From RGIG7300 sp045133915 (GTDB lineage Bacteria; Bacillota; Clostridia; Oscillospirales; CAG-272), in NCBI GenBank assembly GCA_045133915.1, contig JBGUUX010000043.1, forward strand, positions 1 through 30,695: a stretch of 30,695 bases of DNA. The letters run 5' to 3'. Below are positions 6,186-13,099 of this stretch, piece after piece. A program made the translations under genes and the position numbers. The notes beneath the pieces were generated by a model. That model saw only the letters and a list, made by a program, of their open reading frames with translations. It was not told where the DNA came from and searched no databases. How positions within the stretch are numbered: the stretch's first letter is position 1; each line of letters starts with the position of its first letter.

Positions 6186-7766
6186 TTATGCAAGAATCAT
6201 CGCAGGAACTACGATTTCCTTCTTTACAACGTATTCTGCAAACCTCTCTATTATAGCCGCAGCCTCCATACGCTGTGCGGTCTTACGGGGGGATACGGTA
6301 ACGGGGGATGTTCCGGAAACAACACCGCGGTCGTTAGCCCAGGACAGGGCGGTATACGCCCAGCTTGCTACCTCGTCAAGGTCCTCAAACTGAGGAAGAG
6401 CATCCTCTTTGATCTCAAGATTATATTCACGGTACTTAGAGTAGCTGTAGAGCATTGTAACAAGCTCCTGACGGGTTATTGCTCTGCCAACGCCGAACTC
6501 GGTTGCGCTCATACCGCTGGTGATACCTGTAAGGTGCGCCCAGCCAACTGCGCTTTCATACCAGGAGCCCTTTACTACGTCGGTATAGGGGATATCCTCG
6601 GTAAAGTCAAATTCGGTATCGTCGGAGATATTGAAAAGTATCTTTATAAACATTTCACGGGTGAGGGTAGCATCAGCGTCAAAGAGTCTGAAGCCTGTTC
6701 CGTCCATATAACCGTGCTGTGCGCAGTAACGGATAGACTCGGAGTACCACTGCTTTGCCTTTACGTCATCAAACTCGCCTACGTTGTTTTCAACAGATTT
6801 GTTGTAGTCCTCAACGTGTGTGCCGCATTCGGTACACCATACCTCTACCTTACCTGCATCGTAGATATAGGGCTCGGATATGATCTTGTGGTCGAGATTG
6901 TGGTTTGACATGTGGAGGGTCAGACCGTAGCAGGGAATGTTGATGCTGGAGGAATGAGTACCGGGTCTTCCGTCAGGGAGATATTCTGCAATGGCTGCAT
7001 ATCGGCTCCAGGTGTCAACCTCGCCCATTTCAGAATCGTAGAAACGGTCATGGTAAACTGCCTGCGCGTATACGGTATAGTCACCTGCAGCAAGCATCTC
7101 CTTGGAATATTCCACGGGCTCCTTTGTAGCGCAAACCTTTACGTCCTCAATGATAACGTCCCAGGGAATATATGCCTCAAGCTTCCAACCCTTTTCGGTA
7201 GGCTGTGCCTCAACCTCAACCTTATCGGTGATGTCAAGGCCGTTACGCTTGATCTGACGGTACATTTTTGCGCCGTCCTCGAACAGACCTACGCAGTACC
7301 AGGGTGTATAGCTGCTGTTACCGGTATAGCCGGCATTATACCACATACGCTCAACGTCAAAGGCAAGAACGAAAACGTCGCCGTTATAGCCGTAGCTGTG
7401 GTCGATATCGTCAGAGCCTGTGGAATATACAAATCCGTTAAGACCGTCTGTAGGTGTGCCGTCCATAAAGGTTGCATGAACGTCCTCTACGATATCTGCC
7501 GCATAGTAAAGACCTTCCTCTGAGTATGCAAAGTACATAACACCCTCAGTGGTCTGAGGAGCTGTTGACCAGCAGTTTGTCATGGACATGGAGTTGAGGT
7601 ATATAGGTGCGGACCATCCCTCGGAGAGGTCTATGTTTGCATCAACCGTGGGTGTAGCCTTACCTACGGTTATTTCTTGTTCACGCTGTGTTTTTGCAGT
7701 TGTAGCTATTGCAAATACGGAAATGAGCATAAGTGCTGTAAGAATGATTGAAATGATCTTTTTCAT
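6186..7766 (-). CDS. SLH-domain surface protein with CBM9/DOMON-like N-terminal domain
   Basis: The chosen start at 7766 gives 526 residues, begins with a classic signal peptide (MKKIISIILTALMLISVFA) and has AGGAG at 7774-7778. A longer frame upstream would add 43 residues without a binding site. After the signal peptide, about residues 30-215 look like a beta-sandwich of the CBM9/DOMON-like type, with VDANIDLSEGW and EAYIPWDVI stretches. A short CTEC motif follows. Three S-layer homology repeats come next at about 329-383, 390-445 and 458-510. SLH repeats hold proteins on pyruvylated secondary wall polymers, so this is probably a carbohydrate-binding wall protein. No catalytic domain is seen. 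Confidence 0.85.
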   Translation of the reverse strand: MKKIISIILTALMLISVFAIATTAKTQREQEITVGKATPTVDANIDLSEGWSAPIYLNSMSMTNCWSTAPQTTEGVMYFAYSEEGLYYAADIVEDVHATFMDGTPTDGLNGFVYSTGSDDIDHSYGYNGDVFVLAFDVERMWYNAGYTGNSSYTPWYCVGLFEDGAKMYRQIKRNGLDITDKVEVEAQPTEKGWKLEAYIPWDVIIEDVKVCATKEPVEYSKEMLAAGDYTVYAQAVYHDRFYDSEMGEVDTWSRYAAIAEYLPDGRPGTHSSSINIPCYGLTLHMSNHNLDHKIISEPYIYDAGKVEVWCTECGTHVEDYNKSVENNVGEFDDVKAKQWYSESIRYCAQHGYMDGTGFRLFDADATLTREMFIKILFNISDDTEFDFTEDIPYTDVVKGSWYESAVGWAHLTGITSGMSATEFGVGRAITRQELVTMLYSYSKYREYNLEIKEDALPQFEDLDEVASWAYTALSWANDRGVVSGTSPVTVSPRKTAQRMEAAAIIERFAEYVVKKEIVVPAMILA

Positions 7767-7793
7767 TTTGGGTCTCCTGAAAATTGGGGTAAA

Positions 7794-7827
7794 ATCGGCA
7801 AAGCCTTTTATTAAAAGCTTTGCCGAT
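7794..7827 (-). terminator. ackA terminator
   Basis: The arms ATCGGCAAAGC (7794-7804) and GCTTTGCCGAT (7817-7827) form a perfect 11-bp stem. On the minus strand the stem is followed by TTTTA. It lies between ackA and the SLH gene, only 27 bases before the latter's start codon. I found no convincing promoter for the SLH gene, so some read-through from ackA is possible. Confidence 0.75.
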
Positions 7828-7843
7828 GATGTCACTATAAGCT

Positions 7844-7903
7844 CGGGTGATGATTTAAAGGGTAAATATGTTTCACCCGATATTGGCTGCGGCAACTTGC
7901 CGC
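7844..7903. repeat. two hairpins directly past the ackA stop
   Basis: CGGGTGA (7844-7850) pairs with TCACCCG (7873-7879). GCGGCAA (7889-7895) and TTGCCGC (7897-7903) form a palindrome that abuts the ackA stop codon. The second hairpin and the stop share sequence with the 3' end of the LarA-like gene at 22707-22730. Confidence 0.5.
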
Positions 7904-9109
7904 TTAGAGTGCGCTTACGATGTTCTCGGTATCCTGTGCGATAACAAGCTCCTCGTTTGTGGGGATGAGGTATACTGCAACCTTGGAGTTGTCGGTGGAA
8001 AGCTTAACGATGTTGGACTGGTGGTGAGCCTTAGCGTTTACCTCGTAGTCCATCTCGATGCCGAAGTATTCCATGTTACGGCAAACTCTCTCGCGGAGCT
8101 CGGTGTTGTTCTCGCCCATACCTGCGGTGAATACGATAGCGTCGAGACCGTTCATGGCAGCGGTGTAAGAACCGATGTACTTCTGGATCTGGTATGCAAG
8201 GATGTTTGCAGCAAGCTCTGCGCGGTGGTTACCCTCAAGGATAGCAGCCTCGATGTCACGGCTGTCGGAGGAGATGCCGGAAACGCCGAGGAAACCGCAC
8301 TTCTTGTTCATAAAGTCGCTCATCTGGTCGGGAGTGAAGCCTTCCTTGTTCATGATGAAGGTAACGATAGCGGGGTCGATAGAGCCACAGCGTGTACCCA
8401 TCTCAACACCGTCAAGGGGAGTGAAGCCCATGGAGGTGTCAACTACCTTACCGTCCTTAACAGCGGAGATAGAGGAGCCGTTACCGATATGGCAGGTAAC
8501 GATCTTGGTGCCTTCTACCTTGCCGAGGATCTTCTGCATCTCGCCTGCAACGTAGCGGTGGGAAGTACCGTGTGCACCGTAGCGGCGGATGTCGTACTTT
8601 TCATACATCTCGTAGGGGATAGCGTAGAAATAAGCCTTCTCGGGCATTGTCTGGTGGAATGCTGTGTCAAATACCAGAACCTGGGGAACGCCGGGCATAG
8701 CCTCGGTACAGCCCTTGATACCCATAAGGTGTGCAGGGGTGTGAAGGGGAGCAAGGTCGATACAGTGACCGAGCTTCTCGATAACGTCGTCGGTGAGGAG
8801 CATGCTCTCGGAGAAGTAAGCACCGCCGTGTACCACGCGGTGACCAACAGCCTCGATCTCGCTCATATCCTTGATACAACCGATCTTTGCGTCTGTAAGT
8901 GTTTCAACAACGATTCTTGTAGCAACAGAGTGGTTCTCCATCTCTACCTCTCGAACGGTCTTAGTACCGTCAGCCTGCTTGTGCTCGATCTTACCGCCCT
9001 CGATACCGATACGCTCACAGATACCCTTTGCCATTACGTTACCGGTCTCTGTATCAAAGAGCTGATACTTAAGAGAAGAACTGCCGGCATTTACAACCAA
9101 AACATTCAT
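7904..9109 (-). CDS. ackA: acetate kinase
   Basis: This encodes 401 residues, matching the family. The enzyme interconverts acetyl phosphate plus ADP with acetate plus ATP and is the last step of fermentative acetate formation. The N-terminus has the MNVLVVNAGSSSLKYQLFD phosphate-binding motif. Further family stretches are HRVVHGG, CHIGNGSS and FTAGMGENN, which belong to the ASKHA kinase fold. The start at 9109 has GGAGG 8 bases upstream (9118-9122). An upstream in-frame ATG at 9124 would overlap that site and is unlikely. No pta gene is adjacent. It faces tmcAL across a 147-base region whose two promoters overlap. Confidence 0.97.
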   Translation of the reverse strand: MNVLVVNAGSSSLKYQLFDTETGNVMAKGICERIGIEGGKIEHKQADGTKTVREVEMENHSVATRIVVETLTDAKIGCIKDMSEIEAVGHRVVHGGAYFSESMLLTDDVIEKLGHCIDLAPLHTPAHLMGIKGCTEAMPGVPQVLVFDTAFHQTMPEKAYFYAIPYEMYEKYDIRRYGAHGTSHRYVAGEMQKILGKVEGTKIVTCHIGNGSSISAVKDGKVVDTSMGFTPLDGVEMGTRCGSIDPAIVTFIMNKEGFTPDQMSDFMNKKCGFLGVSGISSDSRDIEAAILEGNHRAELAANILAYQIQKYIGSYTAAMNGLDAIVFTAGMGENNTELRERVCRNMEYFGIEMDYEVNAKAHHQSNIVKLSTDNSKVAVYLIPTNEELVIAQDTENIVSAL

Positions 9110-9135
9110 TTTATTAACCTCCAAGATTTATGTAC

Positions 9136-9164
9136 TTGTATTTTATTTACAAATTTGATATAAT
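9136..9164 (+). promoter_or_regulatory. extended -10 promoter for tmcAL
   Basis: A -35 box TTGTAT (9136-9141), a 17-base spacer and a perfect -10 TATAAT (9159-9164), with the TGN extension at 9156-9158. Transcription would begin near 9171, giving a leader of about 86 bases. The -10 box is one arm of the palindrome TATAATGCATTATA. Confidence 0.75.
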
Positions 9165-9166
9165 GC

Positions 9167-9195
9167 ATTATACTATATAAAATATGTAAATTCAA
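9167..9195 (-). promoter_or_regulatory. promoter for ackA
   Basis: On the minus strand there is -35 TTGAAT (9190-9195), a 17-base spacer and a perfect -10 TATAAT (9167-9172). It faces the tmcAL promoter with only two bases between the two -10 boxes, so the two polymerase footprints must collide. Confidence 0.8.
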
Positions 9196-9256
9196 GTAAG
9201 TTCACGAATTGTTTAATCTAAATTTATAGGGAATTTGTACATTTTGGAGATAAAAT

Positions 9257-10372
9257 ATGAAAATTTGCGCCGTAATTGCCGAATATAATCCCTTCCATAA
9301 CGGTCACTTAAAGCAAATAGAATATATAAAAGAACGGTTGCCCGATACGGTCATAGTTTCCGTAATGAGCGGAAACGTGGTCCAGCGTGGGCAGCTTGCG
9401 GTTTACGATAAGTATACCAGGGCAGAGATGGCACTTCGTTGCGGTGTAGATGCCGTGCTTGAGCTGCCCTACCCCTGGTGCGGAGCTTCTGCCGGATATT
9501 TTGCCAAGGGTGGAGTTGAGATAGCAAAAGCGATAGGTGCAGACTATCTCTGTTTTGGCTCTGAATCGGGAGATATAGAGGAGCTTAAGAAAGTAGCCGA
9601 CAGAACAGTAAGCGCCGAATACACAGACCTGCTTGACAGCTTTATAAAAAACGAGCCCGATGCGGCGTATATCTCTCTTTCAAGACGTGCGTACAGAGAA
9701 CTGTACGGTGAGGATATCCCCGACGGAGCGAACAATACCTTAGCCATAGAATATCTTAAGCATATAGGGGATATAACGCCTGTAACCTACAAGCGCACCT
9801 TCCCCTCCAGCGCCACGGCGGCAAGAGGCTTTTTAAGAGGTGAAGAGCTTGATTCCTTCAAGGCTACCGTACCCGAAAAAGCGTATGACGTATGTAAGAA
9901 TACCAAGGTCACAAACAGCGAAAGAATATCGGCTCTCGTTTTATGGATACTTTGTAATTCAAGCATTGAGGAGCTTTGCTCTTATGCGGATATAGATGCG
10001 GGTGTAGCATCCCGTCTTATATCATGCGCAAACGAAAGTGTAAGCCTCGCTGAGCTTTTTGAAAAATGCGCGACCAAAAAATACACCAATTCCAGACTTC
10101 GCCGTGCGGTGCTCAATATTATTTTAGCTACCACCAAGGAACATCTTGAGGATGCCCCTGCCTTTACTATCCTGCTTTCCGCAAACGAAAGGGGCAGAGC
10201 CGCCCTCAAGCAGATCAAAAAGCAGGGAAGTATACAGATCATCACCAAGCCTGCAGATCACGAATCGGTAAGGGAGCAGTTTGAACACTCAAGCCGTGCC
10301 GACCGTCTTTTTGCCGCGGCAAGGGGCGAGAGTTTTTCGGATATATTCAAAAAGAAGCCGTTTATAATATGA
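9257..10372 (+). CDS. tmcAL: tRNA(Met) cytidine acetate ligase (YlbM family)
   Basis: This encodes 371 residues. TmcAL uses ATP and acetate to make N4-acetylcytidine at the wobble base of elongator tRNA-Met in Bacillus subtilis and relatives. The N-terminus shows the nucleotidyltransferase motif AEYNPFHNGH (HxGH at 14-17). MSGNVVQRGQ and LCFGSESGD (about 95-103) follow, all typical of the family. The start has TTTGGAGA 7 bases upstream. The gene lies next to ackA, a neighbour seen in other Firmicutes, which fits because acetate is the substrate. It is slightly shorter than the Bacillus protein but shows no truncation. Confidence 0.93.
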   Translation: MKICAVIAEYNPFHNGHLKQIEYIKERLPDTVIVSVMSGNVVQRGQLAVYDKYTRAEMALRCGVDAVLELPYPWCGASAGYFAKGGVEIAKAIGADYLCFGSESGDIEELKKVADRTVSAEYTDLLDSFIKNEPDAAYISLSRRAYRELYGEDIPDGANNTLAIEYLKHIGDITPVTYKRTFPSSATAARGFLRGEELDSFKATVPEKAYDVCKNTKVTNSERISALVLWILCNSSIEELCSYADIDAGVASRLISCANESVSLAELFEKCATKKYTNSRLRRAVLNIILATTKEHLEDAPAFTILLSANERGRAALKQIKKQGSIQIITKPADHESVREQFEHSSRADRLFAAARGESFSDIFKKKPFII

Positions 10373-10379
10373 TTATCGG

Positions 10380-10408
10380 TTGACAATTTGCCGATTATAT
10401 AGTATTAT
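10380..10408 (+). promoter_or_regulatory. promoter for the 105-residue gene
   Basis: A perfect -35 TTGACA (10380-10385), a 17-base spacer and -10 TATTAT (10403-10408). It begins 8 bases after the tmcAL stop codon, so the next gene is a separate transcript. Confidence 0.8.
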
Positions 10409-10449
10409 ATATGTTAATAGATTATAATTACAGAAAGGGAGATATGATT

Positions 10450-10767
10450 ATGAAGGACGCAAATGCAACCGTAAACGGACAGTACCTTATGTACTGCGAC
10501 AAGCCCTTTGTACGTGAGAACAATACGATCTGCTATGGTGACATGACAGACGATTATGTATTATTTATGTTCATCCTGACCAACAAGACTGTTGAGGGTG
10601 CAGGAGGCAAAAAGGTGGAGATCCCTGACCAGATACTGGTGCAGATACTTTCTACCGATATGTCCAAGACACCTGCGGAGCGCGTGGCAAAGCAGTTTAA
10701 TAAGAGCGGTCTGTATGAGGCTATGGATATCGGTCTCATTTGGCTCGACAAGCTTAATAAGAAGTAA
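10450..10767 (+). CDS. conserved small cytosolic protein of unknown function
   Basis: This encodes 105 residues beginning MKDANATVNGQYLMYCDKP. The start is chosen because GGGAG at 10437-10441 is 8 bases upstream. In-frame ATGs at 10444 and 10411 are badly placed. There is no signal peptide or membrane segment. The stretches GQYLMYCDKPFVRENNTICYG and DQILVQILSTD resemble a family of short proteins I know only as conserved hypotheticals in Clostridia. It has its own promoter and terminator, so it is monocistronic. I do not assign a function. Confidence 0.85.
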   Translation: MKDANATVNGQYLMYCDKPFVRENNTICYGDMTDDYVLFMFILTNKTVEGAGGKKVEIPDQILVQILSTDMSKTPAERVAKQFNKSGLYEAMDIGLIWLDKLNKK

Positions 10768-10775
10768 TTCAAACT

Positions 10776-10798
10776 AAAGGGCATTTTTGCCCTTTTTT
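10776..10798 (+). terminator. rho-independent terminator
   Basis: AAAGGGCA (10776-10783) pairs with TGCCCTTT (10788-10795) around a TTTT loop, and the T-run continues to 10798. It ends the small gene and lies just ahead of the binding site of the next gene. Confidence 0.9.
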
Positions 10799-10819
10799 GA
10801 ATTTATAAGGAGAAACATT

Positions 10820-12058
10820 ATGGCAAAGAGAAAACCCAATTCAAACAAAAAGAAGACACTCGTTATCATCATTTCAGCTATAGCATTGCTTCTTGTGGCT
10901 GCCATAGCTACCGTTGTGATCGTTTGCGGCGGTGAGGAGAATATACCTGTCCTCGATACCGATGCGGTTACCACAGCGGACATCACCACGGCAGAAACGA
11001 CCACCGTAGCACCTGAAACTCAGCCTCCCGTAGCAGATTCCAAGCCCGGTTATGCTCACGGTACAGCCTTTGATTTCGTAACAAAGGATATGGGCCCTAA
11101 GCCCACCTTCACCGATCCCCTTACAGGTCTTGAGGCAACAAAGGATCTTTCAAACACCCGTCCCGTTGCCATAATGATAAACAATATCGAGCATGCTATA
11201 CCCCAGGTAGGTATCTCTAACGCCGACGTTCTTTACGAATGTCTTGCAGAAGGCGGTATTACCCGTTTGCTTATGGTCACCCGTGATTACGAAAGCCTCA
11301 GCACTGTAGGCTCTATCAGAAGCTCAAGAGAATACTACATAGATTTTGCCAAGAACCACGATGCTATCTACGTTCATGCAGGCGGAAGCGAAAAGGCTTA
11401 TTCTCAGATATATTCCAGAAGCATCGAGCATCTTGACGGTGTAAGAGCGGATGCAAGAACAGGTAAGAACGTTAGCGGTACCGTGTTCTACCGTGATCCC
11501 GACAGACTTAAGAAGTTTGCTTACGAGCACACCATGGTTACAACCGGTGAGCGTATAGTTAAGGGTATTGCGGCTATGGGTTATAACAAGCAGATAAAGG
11601 CAGGCTTTAACGAGCCTATCAAGCCTATTGATTGGGGCTGGAGCGTTGTTCTTTCCGGCGAAAACGCTACCAAGGTCAAGATCCCTTACCGCAGCAACCG
11701 AGTATCCGAGTATGAGTATGATGCTGCTACCGGTAAGTATATGAGATATCAGTTTAACCATCAGAAGCACGTAGACGGCGCCAACGGCGAACAGCTTGCG
11801 TTTGAAAATATCTTTATACTTAATATGGCGCACCGTAATACCGGCGATTATGCAGGACACCTTGTTGTTACAACCACAGGTACGGGTAACGGTTGGTACA
11901 TTACCGGCGGTAAGCGTATTCCCATAACCTGGTCCAAGCCTTCTCAGGACGAGCCTATGACAGTATGCGATGCAGAGGGCAATCCTATCATCATTAACCA
12001 GGGTAAGACCGCAATCAATATCGTTGACAACTCTGTTTGGAGTTCAATAAGCTTTTAA
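10820..12058 (+). CDS. yerB: DUF3048 (YerB-like) membrane-anchored protein
   Basis: This encodes 412 residues from the ATG at 10820, which has AAGGAGA at 10807-10813. A longer frame starting at 10787 would begin inside the preceding terminator. A basic N-terminus and one helix (about 13-37) anchor it outside the membrane. A Thr-rich linker follows, then the DUF3048 N-terminal domain with RPVAIMINN, QVGISNADVLYECLAEGGITR and VGSIRSSREYY. The C-terminal domain ends with GWYITGGKRIPITW. The family is common in Firmicutes (YerB in B. subtilis) and its biochemical role is unsettled. There is no lipobox, unlike lipoprotein members. No promoter is clear, so expression may depend on read-through. Confidence 0.9.
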   Translation: MAKRKPNSNKKKTLVIIISAIALLLVAAIATVVIVCGGEENIPVLDTDAVTTADITTAETTTVAPETQPPVADSKPGYAHGTAFDFVTKDMGPKPTFTDPLTGLEATKDLSNTRPVAIMINNIEHAIPQVGISNADVLYECLAEGGITRLLMVTRDYESLSTVGSIRSSREYYIDFAKNHDAIYVHAGGSEKAYSQIYSRSIEHLDGVRADARTGKNVSGTVFYRDPDRLKKFAYEHTMVTTGERIVKGIAAMGYNKQIKAGFNEPIKPIDWGWSVVLSGENATKVKIPYRSNRVSEYEYDAATGKYMRYQFNHQKHVDGANGEQLAFENIFILNMAHRNTGDYAGHLVVTTTGTGNGWYITGGKRIPITWSKPSQDEPMTVCDAEGNPIIINQGKTAINIVDNSVWSSISF

Positions 12059-12071
12059 TATTTAAAAATCT

Positions 12072-12107
12072 AATCAGCTTTTTCCATTGGAGAAAGCTGA
12101 TTTTTTT
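12072..12107 (+). terminator. rho-independent terminator after the DUF3048 gene
   Basis: AATCAGCTTT (12072-12081) pairs with AAAGCTGATT (12093-12102), and the stem runs directly into a T-tract. Confidence 0.9.
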
Positions 12108-12118
12108 ATTTAAAATCA

Positions 12119-12147
12119 TTGAAAAAAATGAATATGTATGATATAAT
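12119..12147 (+). promoter_or_regulatory. promoter of the surface-protein/two-component operon
   Basis: A -35 box TTGAAA (12119-12124), a 17-base spacer and a perfect -10 TATAAT (12142-12147). It is the only clear promoter before the four genes running to 19039. Confidence 0.8.
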
Positions 12148-12181
12148 GTAACATGTATATTTATGTGCGGAGGAACGCAAA

Positions 12182-13099
12182 TTGAATGATAATATGAATA
12201 ACTCAAGTCAGCTCCTTGTTGAGGGCAATGACACTATAAATGCGGATGAGAAAGCGCTCAGTTTCCGTAAGCCTAAAAAAATCGTAAAGAAAGCGAGAGT
12301 ACGTACGGTACTTTTGATATTGCTTATCGCGTTGGTTGCTGCCGGACTGACTTTTGCAGGCTTTATGCTGTTCGGCCCCGGAGAGGTATATGACGACAGT
12401 ACAGCCTTCTATTTTACAGGTGACCTTGTAAGCGAAGAGGGTGGTGAGTATACCGTATACGACAGTATAGATTTTAACGTTTATAACTACGCCGACTCCC
12501 TGCGTGTATCAAAAGAGCCTCTTGAGAGCTTTACCGTAAAGGTAGAGTGTGAGGGCAAGGATATTACGTCAAAGTCTGAGATAACCATGGGTGAGGTCGC
12601 TATGGCGGCGGACGTGCGTTCAGGCTGTGCGGTATCAGTCGAGGTTCCCGAACAGTATAACGGTTCGGTAATAGATATCACCGTAGTATCTTATCCCATA
12701 AACAAAGAGTTGCGCGGTAGCTTTAAGGTGCTCCCCCAGTGGGGCTATGAGATCAAGGATGCCAAGGGCAACGTTTGTGCAGAGCTTATGATATATGCAA
12801 ACAAGGACGTATCTCTTGAGCTTGAGTGGGACGGCGAAAAGCTTATTCCCGACAGCACCGATTCATACATAAGAACAGCCGAGAACGGAGAGAACAAGTG
12901 TAACATCCAGCTTTCTGCAGGTATGAGCACCACTATACCTCTGTTCAAGGTAAACCCCGATAAGGTTTATAGCAATAAGACCAAGGCAATAAGCCTTGAT
13001 GCTTTAAAATACACATTGACCGACGATCACGCCGAAGAGACCGAAGAGTCGGATACTACCGAAGAGATCGCGGCTGATACAGAGGAGGTAAGCGCATGA
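12182..13099 (+). CDS. membrane-anchored extracellular protein of unknown function, TTG start
   Basis: This encodes 305 residues. The start is a TTG at 12182, 8 bases after a perfect GGAGG at 12169-12173. The first in-frame ATG at 12194 is 20 bases away, so TTG is favoured. A basic stretch (RKPKKIVKKARVR) precedes one membrane helix at about 43-64. The remaining 240 residues are predicted outside and look like beta-rich, Ig-like domains. The tail is highly acidic (DHAEETEESDTTEE). I recognise no family. The stop overlaps the start of the large secreted protein by 4 bases, so the two are translationally coupled and probably work together, for example as display partner or accessory. That role is inference. 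Confidence 0.8.
   Translation: MNDNMNNSSQLLVEGNDTINADEKALSFRKPKKIVKKARVRTVLLILLIALVAAGLTFAGFMLFGPGEVYDDSTAFYFTGDLVSEEGGEYTVYDSIDFNVYNYADSLRVSKEPLESFTVKVECEGKDITSKSEITMGEVAMAADVRSGCAVSVEVPEQYNGSVIDITVVSYPINKELRGSFKVLPQWGYEIKDAKGNVCAELMIYANKDVSLELEWDGEKLIPDSTDSYIRTAENGENKCNIQLSAGMSTTIPLFKVNPDKVYSNKTKAISLDALKYTLTDDHAEETEESDTTEEIAADTEEVSA

Noticed and set aside
5748..7523. Plus-strand open frames opposite the aldolase and SLH genes
   Set aside because: They are antisense to well-supported genes with signal peptide, SLH repeats and PLP motifs.
7868..9163. Long plus-strand open frame opposite ackA
   Set aside because: It is antisense to an unmistakable acetate kinase, has no binding site, and its Val/Leu/Cys-rich product looks like a codon-bias shadow.
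9201..9229. Alternative tmcAL promoter (TTCACG, 17 bases, TTATAG)
   Set aside because: Both boxes are poor matches compared with the extended -10 promoter at 9136-9164.
12147..12158. Second BlaI-type operator near the 12119 promoter
   Set aside because: It contains TGTA half-sites in direct orientation but no TACA-TGTA dyad.
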